Translations under genes and position numbers: made by a program
Part shown: positions 44,944 to 56,601 of the stretch, piece by piece
How the letters are laid out: each line of letters begins with the position of its first letter
Position numbering within the stretch: the stretch's first letter is position 1
Origin: Linnemannia elongata
Taxonomy: Eukaryota > Mortierellomycota > Mortierellomycetes > Mortierellales > Mortierellaceae
Length of the DNA: 64,000 bases
Direction of reading: 5' to 3'
Assembly (NCBI GenBank): GCA_036320915.1
Contig: JAXBDG010000015.1
Location: 1,302,001 to 1,366,000, forward strand
Notes under the pieces: generated by a model
Told to the model about the DNA's origin: nothing
What the model saw: only the letters and a program-made list of their open reading frames with translations
The model's database searches: none

Positions 44944-46931
44944 ATGTTCCGGACACATCCCCTCGATTTACATGAAATCCGCTCAAGAATTGCCAGCAGT
45001 CTTGGTCTCAGAGACCTCGCGTCCTGTGCGCGTGTAAGCCAGGATTGGAACGGCTCCTTTACACCGTCACTCTACAAATCTGTCGTACTGTCGAACCATG
45101 GCCCCAGCATAGAATCTGTTGAAAGAAACAAGCACCTTATACAACATCTGGCGATTCGCAGCACTGCTTATGAAAAACTACCATCAACATCTTCACGAGA
45201 CAATGTCATTTCTAGTGTCATGACCAGCTCGACTCTGACCACTTTGAACTTATCCCACAACGCCATCGGACCCAACGGAACCCAGGTGCTCTCTGAAGCT
45301 CTCAAGACGAACTCGACTCTGACCACCTTACACTTGCTCAACAACTCGATCAGGCCCAACGAAGTTCAGGCGCTGTCGGAAGCACTCAAGATCAACTCGA
45401 CTCTCACCACTTTGGACTTATCCCACAACTCGATTGGACCCAACGGAGCTCAGGCGCTGTCTGAAGCACTCAAGACGAACTCGACTCTGACCACCTTACA
45501 CTTGATCAACAACTCGATCGGGCCCAACGAAGCTCAGGCGCTGTCTGAGGCACTCAAGATCAACTCGACTCTCACCACTTTGGACTTGTTCAACAACTCG
45601 ATCGGACCCAGCGGAGCCCATGCGCTCTCTGAGGCTCTCCAGACTAACTCAACTTTGACCACTTTGGACTTATCCAACAACTCGATTGGACCCAATGAAG
45701 CTCAGGCGCTGTCTGAGGCACTCAAAGTCAACTCGACTCTGACCACCTTGAACTTGTCCCACAATTCGATCGCATACAACGAAGTCCATGCGCTATCTAA
45801 GGCTCTCAAGACAAACTCGACTCTACACACTTTGAACTTCCTCAACAACTCGATCAGAGATAATGGAGCTCAGGCGCTGTCTGAAGCACTCAGGACCAAT
45901 TCGACTCTGACTGCTTTAGACCTGTCCATCAACTCGATCGGAACCATTGGAGCTCAGGCATTGTCTGAGGCACTCAAGATCAACTCGAATCTGACCACAT
46001 TGGTCTTGTATGGCAACTCGATGGGAGACATCGGAGCTCGGATGCTGTCTGAGGCACTCAAGACCAACTCGACTCTTACCACTTTGGACTTGTACGGCAA
46101 CTCGATCAAAGACAACGGAGCTCAGGTGCTGTCAGAAGCACTCAAGACCAACTCGACTCTGACCATACTGAACTTGACATACAACCTTATCGGACCCAAC
46201 GGAGCTCAGGCGCTGTCCGACGCACTCAAGACCAACTCGACTCTGACCACTTTGAACCTGTCCATCAACTTGATCGGAGATAACGGAGCTCAGGCATTGT
46301 CTGAAGCACTCAAGATCAATTCGACTCTTACGACTTTGGTCTTGTTCAACAACTCGATCGGACCCAACGGTGCCCATGTGCTGTCTGAGACTTTCAAGAC
46401 CAACTCGACTCTGAACACTTTGAGACTGTCCGACAGCTCGATCGAAGACAACGAATGTCGCGTCGCACGAGACGATCGGTCGACTCTTAGAGTTGTCGAT
46501 CGACTCTTGGCACGTGGGCGCAGTTATCTTGGCAATTCGGCCCAGTCAAGTAAATAATTAATTAACACAGCCACAATCAAATATACATAGTCAGTACTCA
46601 GATAGTTTAATCCTTACCTAGTAACGTGAATAACACTGTCAAAACCTTGAAACCCACCTATTTATCCCTGCTCCCTGTACCCTATCTCCCTTACCATACG
46701 ACCAGACTCTGTCTTGAGAAGGTCAACCCTGCCTCGTTACTGTCCAGATTCTCAACAAACGCGGTCGGAGACAATGAAGCTCATGCGCTGTCTGAGGCAC
46801 TCAAGACGAACTTGACTCTGATCAATTTGAGCTCGTACAAAAACTCGATAGGAGAAAACGGAGCCCAGGCACTGGATGAGGCACAGAAAACCAACTGGGT
46901 TGTGACCATTGTGGGCCTCCCGCTTCGTTGA
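44944..46931 (+). pseudogene. F-box + RI-type LRR gene, array copy 5, broken by ~300 bp of foreign DNA
   Basis: The 5' part is intact: F-box-like N-terminus (MFRTHPLDLHEIRSR), linker, then about 14 LRRs to about 46455. There the LRR pattern stops inside a repeat (SSIEDNE) and about 300 bp of unrelated sequence follow; the frame runs 34 residues into it and stops at 46557. LRR coding resumes near 46745 in a different frame (NAVGDNEAHALSEALKT...) and ends with the family C-terminus KTNWVVTIVGLPLR at 46931. The foreign segment can be read as starting TGT (46456) and ending ACA (46757), like a short solo LTR, but no convincing target duplication is seen. The gene may still give a truncated 537-aa protein. 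Confidence 0.82.
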
Positions 46932-48112
46932 TTATCCATACATCATCAAGAGTGGTGAAAACGGTGAGAGTATATATTTTATGGTCATCTCAGTAAAACA
47001 ATCAACTTCCGGACCTCTTCTTGTCCTACTCCGAGGATACCGTAGCATGACCTTCCTAATTGTTTTTTTTCTGTTTCTCTGTACAGTACAAGGGATATCT
47101 TCGTTGGCCAATGACCTTCGTTCTCTTACTTACAAGTAAACGTCAAGTCAACACGACGACGATTGAGGAACGTCTCCCATGGCCATAAGCTGTTCGTTTT
47201 TCATTACTGAAAGAAGGGATTTTCTAGTCAAGACACACTAGCCATCTGATGATGATTTTGTGTCTTGATCAAGGGAGGTTTCCTGTTTATCCTAGTTCCA
47301 TCCTTTCTTTTGAAAGTTCTCCACGCTGAACTCAACGATATGAGGGCCTGGTGATAGGGAAAGTAGGCGGTTCTTTACGTCAACAGAATCTTATTCTCTT
47401 TTCTCTACATGACAAATCAGTGGACGATCCCTTCAGGAGTTGATGAATTCTCTCTTTTCATTATTCTTTATTTGCGATAGAAGCAAAAGGTTTGCATGAA
47501 GAATGAGGGGAAGGAATAGGGTGAAGGAAGGATAGGGTTGCTTACGCCAATGCTTGCTAGCAGAGAGTTGAAGAAGCAGGAACGAAGGTAGGGTAGCAAA
47601 CTAGAACAACTACTTTCTTTCTGTACCTTGAGTAAAATCGTCAATATATCTCTTTTGAAGGGGGGGAGGGGGCATATATTCAATCCATCAGAATCTGCCG
47701 CATTACACAAGGGGAGATTATGTAGCCTGATATTGGGAAAGAAAAAACATGAGACGATGGCGTCCTTCTCATCCTCTTGTTGACTAAGTTGCCTACTGAT
47801 GTTTTTAAAAGAGATTGGATGATTGGATTAGCATGCTATCCGACTACGTACCTTTGAAGCTACAACATGGAAAACAGAGGCAGTACAGCTCCATCCTGAA
47901 GGCTGTGGTTGTGAATCCACATATGAAATGAATATAATACAAACGAAGGCAAGGGTGGGGCAAGATCAAAAAAAAAACTGTCGAGGAGGCGCCAAAATAG
48001 ACATGATTCTTCGGAACCGCAAACAATACACATATAAAAGACATTTGTGTCAAGTGAGGTGAATGGTCATAATAGTTATTTTATACATTTGAGAATAGGT
48101 ATGTGGGGTCGT
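46932..48112. repeat. Terminal array spacer, then unique sequence
   Basis: Up to about 47980 this is the 3' flank and spacer of the fifth unit, more diverged than the others. It ends near a 10-base A run (47968-47977); beyond it similarity to the array is no longer seen. No gene is found. Confidence 0.55.
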
Positions 48113-51100
48113 CTAGTATGATACAGGTGGTGGTCGGGTAAGTGGATGTTGTAGTTGTGGTTGTGATTGTGGGAGAGGATCAAGGATTCGTCGAGCCCGC
48201 TTTCGTTGAAAGACACGGACATTCTCCTCGGGTTTCAGCATCGGGTTCTCAACCCACTTTATCGGATCCAGTACCGCATCCTCAGTTAATGAAGATGTTG
48301 AAGAAGAAGAAGTTGGTGACATGTACGTCCCCTGCTTCCCTCCGCTGGTTCCATTGGATTGCAAGCCCATCTCGCCCAGAGATGCACGGCGTTGTGCGTG
48401 TTGTTCTTTGAGGAGGTCTACGTGTTTTGTGCACCGCTCTTGGACGAGAGTGAATCTGCCGACTTTTGTGCCCGGGGTGAATGTTCGTCCAGAGAGGTTG
48501 GGGTTGGGTGAGTTTGAGCGGGAGCTTGATGCGGAAGTTGAGGATGCTGAGGATGGTGGCGGTGTGCGAGCTTGTGGTGGGCCGCGATGCTGGTTGTTGG
48601 CCAGCTGTTGGTCTGAAAGCGAAAGCGGCATTGTTTGTCCTCGTTGGTGATGATGAACCACTGGTTCGATGGCAGTTGGAGTGGAAGTAGCTGTTAGATG
48701 ATTGTTCACAAATCCGGGTCCCTTTGTCGTCGTTGAGGGATTGGAGGTGTACTTTCCGGACTTCCCATGCGCAAGGCACTGCCGCGAGCTATTAGAAGCC
48801 GGAGGTGGAGGGGCTACCAAAGGTGGAGGTGACATTTGTGACAGACTATCCTCACTTCTCTCCCGAGTCCCCGGCATATCCAACGGATCACACTTTTCTT
48901 CTTGGGGCGACTCCAGGCTGTGGAGATCGATTTGTCGTGATAAGGGTGAAGGTGAAGGCGAGCGGGTCCTTGAAACACCAGTCCGCGAAGAATGGCCGCC
49001 GCCTGATCCTCCAGGGACGCTGCCTCGCGACCTGGGCGTGTGGAGGGCGTGCATTGCCAGGGTGTGACTCATGGATGGAGGGGCTGCAGGGACAGCGAGC
49101 TGTGAGGGCTTTGTAGGCGTTGTTGGTGTTGAGGGTTCAAGGAAGAGGCAAGGCGTCGATGTTGTCGCTGTCGGGTCTCCTCCTACTGCTGCTCCTCCTG
49201 CCTGCAAAACATCTTGTGCGCCACCCGCCTGTCCGCCCTCGCCAGCGCCACCTTCCAACTCCAAAGCAACAGCAGTCAAAGAATTGAAGGACCGTCTACG
49301 CCCTAGATCCTGCGAAAGCTGAATAGCATCCTTGCTACCCGGTCGTGGTAACTGCTGCTGCTGCTGCTGCTGCTGTTGCTGTTGCTGGTCAGCTCGCTTC
49401 AAAGAAAGAACCCCAGACGAAGTCAGGTGTCGCGCACGGTCAATCTCAGATCCTATTGACGCTGTTGCTATTGCTCTAGATCCTGCGGCTGGCATTAGGA
49501 CTGTGGGGGAGCAAGAGTTCCTGCGACGTTGTTGATGAGCCGGTACTAGAGGAGGCAACGTCGAAGAAGTTGTTGCAGGTCCTAGCTTGGATGAGAATGA
49601 TGACGCTTCACAGGAAAGACCAGACGAAGGCGGAGACGACTGAGGTTTGAGCCTGGGCGAGTTTGGCGCACTGCTTCCAACAGGCGCCGGAACCGGCGAC
49701 CGAGTTGCAAAAGATCCAGAAGTAATCGGGAGAGAAGACGTTGATGCAGAGGGCAACAGCATCTTGTTGTTAGACACCATCGCATTCGTGCTCGAAATCG
49801 CCGCTCCATCTCGTAAAGGGTCTGACCAGAACTGCGGATCCCAGATCTGCGTCTTTCTCAAAGATCCACCCCCAATGCTCCCATTGCTACCCACTGTCAA
49901 GTTCCTCTCCGAGCTGAGCGTATTCCCCGCAGATCCTAAAGTTCCGTACTCTGGGCCAAGCTGCCCTCCAGATGACGGTGGTGTCAACTCTGTAGTGCTG
50001 CTCCCGCGCCGGCAGTGTTCATGGATCTCGTTCCCGATTATCTGCGAGTCATATGTTGTTGGGTCATCCTCATCCTGTACAATCGTGATCCCTGCAAGTT
50101 TGGCAAACTCGGTGACCGACAAGTCCTCCGAGTGCAGCATATACATCCCGCCTGTGCCGGCTGTCGAAGAAGTGGCTGCTGTGGTGCCACCGACTGGAAG
50201 AGAGAGATAATGACTCTGGAGGGGTAACGAGTGTTTCCGCTTGGAATACAAAAAGGCCATTCTGCCCACCCAGCCCTTGGAGGCGGGTTTCGAGGTCGAA
50301 GGTGATGATGATGGTGAGTCGTCCCTACTATCCTTCCCCTTGCCAAAGAATCCTTGTCCAGACATCCGGCGTAGTTTGGAAAAAGAGGGAGAAGATGAAG
50401 ACGATAATGACGACACTGAGTTCGATTGAGGGTGCACGGACGCGGGCAGAGGTAAGGGCATTGTCGCAGAAAGCGTAGGCGAATGAGGGGGTGATGAGGG
50501 CGACCTCAGTTGAGTTGGTGTTGTGGTTTCGGTGGGTGGTGGGCTAGGCGATGATGATGATGATGTAACTGGTCCAAGGATGCCAAACGACCTAAGGGAC
50601 GCCTTGAACCCCCCTCCACCACCGCCGCCGTTGGCATTAGGGATGGGTGGAGGAGTCATCGGTGGAGTGGCAACAGCAGAATCGCGGCTCTTGAAACTAC
50701 CCCGCCGTTCAAAGACAACATCGGTTACTTTTGTCGGCAGGGTCTCTGAACGTGTCGAGGCGATCGTGGCATGGGCTCTAAAGTCGGATATAGTCATCTG
50801 TGTACAAGACCCATCATAGTGTCCAAAAACACATATGTAGAACGCATGCACAGACAGAGAGGAGAGGCAAATTGCAGGATAGGAGAAAGGGGCGGAGGAG
50901 GAGGAAAGTAGGAGGAAAGGAAGAAAGGAGGAAGGAGGCAACAAAAAAGATAAGAAAATAGGCAAGGAGAAGGAGGAGTAGTAGGAGCAGGATGCAAGGT
51001 GTAAGTGTCTTTTTCATTCAGTTGTTGTTTTTGTTGTACGCATTATCGCATTCATTATCCCGTTGTGGTCTGACTATCACTTGGCCCACATACACCACAC

Positions 51101-51997
51101 ATCATTGTTATGAATGGATGAATGGGACATGGTCGTACAGGAAATGCATCAATTCATGCAAAACAAAAAAGAACTGAGAGAAAAACTCACATTATATCCA
51201 GAATGCACTGTGCCTGCTGAAGAAGAGCTGCTATTGTGGTTGTTACTGCTGGCACTAGTACAGCTGTTTCCCGAGTACATGTTCGACATAAAGGACAACC
51301 CACGACCCTCGGGAGGAGAACGAGGTGAGACCGCAGTTATTGCCCTTCTTCGTCTCTGCTGCTCTCTTTCTCTTTCGACCGCTGCATTGTCTCTTTTGTC
51401 GACATTGCTCGTACTACCACTATTCATGCCTGTTTTCCCAGCTGTTACTTGGTGTTTTTGTTGCTGTTCCTGTGACCGATGGAATGCATGGTAATGCGAC
51501 TGCAAGAATCCAAGGAACCCTCCGCCTCCGTCTCGGCGGAAACGGGATGCAGGGTTGGCATGTTTAGAGGAAAAGAATCGTTGGCTGTGGCTGTGGGTAT
51601 GACCATGGTGGTGAGGCGCCTGTTGATGATGCTGGTGCTGTTGCTGGGGTGACAAGGGTGACTGTAGCCTTTGTTGGTCTTGTTCAGAACGGGAGTGCAG
51701 ATGATGAGTCTGAAGAGGCGCCAATAGCTTGGATAATCGGAACCGCGGAGATTCGTTTCCCACTGCACTCGTCTGTTGTTGTTGTTTTAGAGGAGGAGGT
51801 GGTGTGGTAGCGGGTGTTGCGATTGTGCTACCATGCTGCGACGTAGAAGTACGACCGGCTGATGTAGGCGGAGAGAATGGTTGTTGTTGTTGTTGTTGTT
51901 GTTGTTGCTGATATTGCCGAAGGCTCCTGGTCTTTCGGTGGAGTGTCGAAGAGGACGAGGTAGGAGGACTGATGATAGGAATGGTTGCCATAGCCAT
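48113..51997 (-). CDS. Large low-complexity Ser/Pro/Gln-rich protein of unknown function
   Basis: Probable two-exon gene of 1163 aa: 51997-51191 (269 codons) and 50797-48113 (894 codons), joined by a 393-bp GT-AG intron in phase 0. Exon 1 starts MAMATIPII and contains a poly-Gln run, a His/Gln stretch (HHHGHTHSHSQRFF) and an Arg-rich block. Exon 2 begins exactly after a CAG acceptor with MTISDFRAHATIAS. The only ordered-looking parts are the segment DLSVTEFAKLAGITIVQD with TYDSQIIGNEIHEH, the block KTQIWDPQFWSDPLRDGA, FTPGTKVGRFTLVQERC, and the C-terminal DPIKWVENPMLKPEENVRVFQRKRARRIL. The rest is Ser/Pro/Thr/Gly-rich and probably disordered. I do not recognise the family. If the intron call is wrong, these would be two adjacent genes. 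Confidence 0.6.
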
Positions 51998-52852
51998 GGC
52001 GACCAACTCATTCTTCTCTGTTTTGTCCTCTCCTATTTTATGTGTTGTAATGACCTTTGTCGGTTGCCTGTTGTTTTGGTGTCTGTTGCTGTCGCGGTTG
52101 TTGCGGAGCCTTTGTTGATCTTTGGTTGGTTGTTTTTTCAGGGGGCACGAAAGGGCGACGGGGAGCGGAATGGATGTGGATATCAATGCGCGGGGAGAAG
52201 CGACACCTCTTTGTCCTTGGTTCAATGAATGTGGAGAAGGAGAAGGCGGAAGAAAGAGTGTATGTACAAGAGTAGAATTAGAGGAGGAAGAAGGGTAGTT
52301 GGAAGTGAAGAAGTGGTATAAGTGAGAAAAGGAAAAGAAAGAAAAGAAAGGAAACAGGTGGAGTTCAAAGACAGCGGGAAGAATGGGCGTGAGAGAAGTG
52401 GACAGGTGACGATGAACCTTATTTGGTTTGGCGTTTTGTCTCACACTTCGGGTATGGTTGTCGTGACGGGGGGATGGAGTGCAGTGAATGAATGGAGAAG
52501 GGCAATGGTGAAAGTGGCAGAGAGAAGGAAGAGAAGAAAGTTAAAGGGCAAAGAGAAGGATAGATGCAAGAATAAATAATTAGAAAGTAAGGAAGGAGAG
52601 AATTATGAAAGAGTAAGGAAAGAAAGAAGGAAAACGAAGACAATATATAGACGACCTCCCACTACTACAACTACGACCACTAGTATGGGATGACCATGCA
52701 CTGACACCCACTGTTTCTCAGCCCATTGCAAGCTACCAACTCTTTAGTGTATGCACGAGCTGTTTTTACACTCTTACGCACCCTGCTAATGAAAAGTTCA
52801 TTGAAAAGTGCCAAATGGCGATTTATTACAATAAGGCAAAAACAATTGAAAG

Positions 52853-52886
<34 letters not shown>

Positions 52887-55168
52887 ACAGCTGGTTGACA
52901 AAGGAAAGAAATGACCGCATCAACAACAATCTCTATCTACCCTTCCCCTCCTTTTTCTTTCCTTTTCATCCTTCGCCAATTGTCCCTACAGAGACCAACC
53001 AAACCTTTCCCTTAATGATGCGAGTGTAAGGGAAAAGGGGGGATGCAGACAAAGTAGAAAGGGAGACAGACCATAAAACGGTGTCCTGGTGTTTGTGTCC
53101 AACAAGCCAACCTTCTTCATCCAAATATCCTCCAACCTGCAAACTTACCCATCTCCATACATATTCAAATTACCTCTCTCCTCGCTTTTACTGGTTTCCT
53201 TTGACTTCATTCTTGATCGCAACTAATGAGATGGGACTCCTTTTTTTTGTTCTCTTTTGCTTCGTCGACGTACTTTGTCGAATGTCCAACAATGTACACA
53301 CATGTACCTACCTGTACATCTTGTCGCAACTTTGCTGGTGCCCTTACTACCCACCCTTCCTTATTTTCTTTGACTCTCTTTGCAGCACCTTTCCGCGTGT
53401 TCACAATCACACCTACCTCCCCTCGATCTTACCTACAGCTAGACATCGCCGTGTCTCCGTTCTTCCGTTTTTTTTCGCTTGTCCCTTACTTTTTATTTTA
53501 ATGCTCTCTCACATGGATGTACCCCTTGCAATAATTAGATGACCAGAACAAATCCTGGGATCGATCATCCCCCTTCGCCCCTCTTTTCGCTCTTATCACT
53601 TTGTTTACACCGTTGCCCCACAGGGCATAGCCTTCCAATTTTAACCTCAGACAGAACAGGTACTCAAAATGTTGGGGCCAGCTGCTGACTGGTTTCAGTG
53701 GGCTCTCGAGGAGGAACATTGTTCACTGGTAATGGGAACAAAGAAAGGAAACCAGGATGATATTAACAGGCTATGCTACAGCCGACAATGACTACCCGCA
53801 ATGAAGGACAATGACAGTGCAGAGATCGAAAAATCCACATATCAGGCGTAAATAGCCCTCTATCTCTCTTCCATTCATTGCCTCTTTGAAATAAGAAAGG
53901 GGACGACATGGCCGTCAAAAGATCGACCATGGCGTTTCCCTTTCCCCTTTCTCTTTTTATCTCCCCTTTTCGATGGTTCGCTTCTTTTTTTCTTTTTCTT
54001 TTTCTTTTTCTTTTTCTTTTTCTTATATTCTTTTTTCTGCGTCGAATTCTGTAGATGCAATTGAATGTGCGATGCGACGTACATGACTGCTCTCTCACCC
54101 TGCTTCAAATGCTCAAATGCCTCATACTTAATGCATCTAGGGTTAGGGTTGATGGTCAAGGTGGCCAAGACCACGCACGGCTCTTCCCTTCCTTAGCCTC
54201 CTTTTGTTTAATGAGCCCTTCCGTTTTTGTTTTCGCCCTTTTTTTTGGTTAATGGTATGCACTATCCACACGTTGACACTCCTTTTTTTATTCTTAGGTA
54301 ACACATTCTTAGAAGACTGTAAGAAGAGCATAAAACTTTGTCGCGAAAAGAGTTTTTTTTTTTTTTTTTTGGCCTTGCGATAGGCTCCTTCATTTGAGCT
54401 TTTTTTCATCAGCCCTCCAACGTCTTAATCAATTCGACATCTTGCCACTCTCCCGCCTGTTTCTCGCTGCCACTACCACATATCCTGTCACGTAACAGCC
54501 TACGTCCCTGTGCTCTCCAGTCCTCGCCTTGCTCATCATCTTATATGTTCGCTATCCATCAAGGAGTCGATTAAGAACCAGATTGCGCAGGTGATGCCTT
54601 GCACATAATTTCATTTCAACGCATTCTCTTCTTGACCTGAGTGATTTACCATTCCATAAGAATAGGATCACCTGCGCAGTTGTGTTGCTGTTTGAAAGTC
54701 GAGTGTTCTTCAGATGCAGTCCATTTGACGACCTGCAAATGATGACAGTTGATATGTGCAAGAGTGGTATAACATCTCTCATTTCGAGCCGGACGGTTTA
54801 CTATTTTTTAAAGAATCGGATCGCCTGCGCAGTTGGAATGCGGAGCTGATGTCGTCGAGACAAGTTGCGTTGCACTCAATGGAAAAAAAAAATCGAAGTC
54901 TGTAGAATATAATTGAAGGTGGCAGCACCTTGAGTCAGGACCAAAGACCCCTAGTTCTCTCGACTTTGGAATCGTGATATTACAAAGAAATGAGGATGTG
55001 CAGTTGCTCCTCCTGTGAACTTGTCGATCCGTCTCTCATTTTAGCGAGCGCTCCATGAAACGCTACCAAACTTTCACTGCAAAAAGATATGACAGGTATG
55101 GTACTTTATGGGGGTTTTTTTTATTACTGTTAGGGTTTTTTGGAGGAGGACCGGTGAAAAAAAAAATT
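51998..55168. other. Gene-poor 3.2-kb interval
   Basis: No coding region is supported. It holds the promoter of the Ser/Gln-rich gene (purine-rich near 52250-52630), an A run at about 52854-52884, a TTTTTC-type repeat near 53987-54024, a T run at about 54353-54370 and a small family of GCGCAG-containing repeats at 54580-54835. Two TTAGGG units at about 54139-54150 may be chance. Confidence 0.55.
54645..54834 (+). repeat. Two direct copies of a ~40-bp motif ending CCTGCGCAGTTG
   Basis: Two related segments (about 54645-54683 and 54795-54834) share a TTTAC-ATT stretch, AAGAAT-GGATC, and the identical end CCTGCGCAGTTG, 151 bp apart. A partial inverted version (GCGCAGGTGATGC) sits at about 54589-54601. 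This may be a decayed MITE or transposon terminus. Confidence 0.6.
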
Positions 55169-56601
55169 CTATTTTCCATTCTTGTTCTTCAAAACACCAT
55201 CAAACCAGTCAAGAATCACCTGGTTCAAATAAATATTTGCACCCACCGCGCAATGGGCTCCAGCACCTTCGTTGGCCTTGAATTCATAAAGCGTGGCCTT
55301 GTCGCCAAGATGGGCCGCGAGGGCTTTGGCCTGACCGGGGAAATAAATGTCGTTTTCGGCGTCTCCGACAAAGACTTTGGCTTGGACCTTGTCCGTCAAC
55401 CCAGTCAAGTTGTAGGCCTCGGAAAGCTTGTAGTAATCATAAAGACTATGGGTCTTGAACGACCACAGTCCCTGCTGCAGAGCCCAGCGCGCCGAGGTGG
55501 GGATGCTCTGGTTGTTGAGAAAATGAGTATTGAGGATGTAGTCGAACTCGTCCTTCTTGCCGCCTTTGTAAAGATCCATGAGTTCGGGGGTAAGGTTGTC
55601 GGTCAGCGTCTTGCCATAGTCATAGATACCGTCAATGGCGATAACAGCTGCAACGCGATGGTCGAACGCAGCCACTCGGGTAGCGAGGTAACCTCCAAGG
55701 GAGTATCCCAACACGGCGATGGATTTGGGATCCACGTTCTTGAGTGTGAGAGCGTAGTCAATGACTGGACTGGCAGCCTTTTCCCAGTCGGGGATGAAGC
55801 CGATATTCTGCTCTCGACGGACCGTGGGCTGTCCAGGTCCCTCGTACGTGATGATGTTGATGTTTCTTTGCAGCGCGGCTTGAGCAAAGACGTGGTACAT
55901 CTCTTCTTGGGCACCGTCGTAACCGTTGCACATGATGATGGTGGGTCTTGGCTTGGACGAGCCACTGCTATAGTAGATGGCCGGGACTTTAAATTGGCCG
56001 CCCTTGGAACGCAAGGTAACGCGTTTTCCAGGAATGGTCATGAGCTTGAGCGCTGCGTTAAAGGAAGCCGCCTGTTTGTCCCAGAGCGTGTTGATATTGG
56101 GATCGGACCAGTTGCCATGGAGGAAAAAGTCGGCGGCGCGGTAGTAGGTGGCGGCCTTGAAGTGGGCATTGCGTGCCGAGATTGGGTACTTTGACGAATC
56201 GATACCTTCAGCGACCTTGCCCATATGGGTGGCCAGCTCATCAAAGGATTTGGACCAGCTGGGCATGGAGAGAGGTTCAATCTTCTTGGCAGCGACGAGA
56301 ACCTCGCCAATGTCGGATCCCTCGTACGGCGCTATACCCAGGATGCGAAGAAGTTCGTAGTGAAAGTCATCATCGGCGCTCAATTGGTACATGGGATCCC
56401 CCGAAGGTGAATTATTTTCCGCTCGAATGCGCAAGTTTGGTACAACGACGGCCTAAGTACAGATATTCAATTAGCAAAAAAAAAAAAAAAAAAAAAAAAA
56501 AGGAACATTGTGCATCATATTCACCCCCATGAAATGCTGGTGGTCCTTACCAAGGAAGCACTGGCGCAAAGCAAAAAGGAGAAAGCGTTGACAGCCTTCA
56601 T
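55169..56601 (-). CDS. Secreted alpha/beta hydrolase (FrsA/DUF1100-like)
   Basis: Predicted secreted hydrolase of 444 aa from exons 56601-56551 and 56452-55169, joined over a 98-bp intron in phase 0. The short first exon encodes a signal peptide start (MKAVNAFSFLLCASASL). The catalytic fold shows the oxyanion region IIMCNGYDGAQEEMY, the nucleophile elbow GYSLGG (Ser ~268), an acidic site in VGDAENDIYF (~381-385) and the His in GAGAHC (~417). A helical N-terminal domain (~40-150) precedes it, as in the family of FrsA-like and pseudooxynicotine-hydrolase-type enzymes. The substrate cannot be told; extracellular ester or C-C bond hydrolysis are options. A 379-codon frame on the opposite strand is a shadow. 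Confidence 0.82.

Larger units (their letters stand above)
32131..47980 (+). repeat. Tandem array of five F-box/LRR gene units, ~3.1-3.3 kb each
   Basis: Five paralogous genes begin at 32288, 35351, 38620, 41847 and 44944, all on the plus strand, so the period is 3063, 3269, 3227 and 3097 bp. Not only the genes but also the spacers are duplicated. Each full spacer has the same 3' flank (CTTCCGGACC... after the stop), a shared block around CTAGAACGTCGCTGCAATGG, a poly-A tract, a block around GGTGGGCCAT, and a C/T-rich leader before the ATG. Spacer similarity continues past the last gene and stops near a poly-A run at 47968-47977. The first unit shares only about 150 bp of leader. Confidence 0.92.

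Noticed and set aside
53985..54025. Lys-rich minus-strand frame
   Set aside because: It is produced by a TTTTTC-type simple repeat and has no other coding support.
54138..54152. Two TTAGGG telomere-like units
   Set aside because: Two units are too short to be called an interstitial telomere; chance or a transcription-factor site is equally likely.
55055..56194. 379-codon plus-strand open frame
   Set aside because: It lies antisense to the secreted alpha/beta hydrolase, whose catalytic motifs, intron and signal peptide are clear; the antisense frame has no recognisable pattern.
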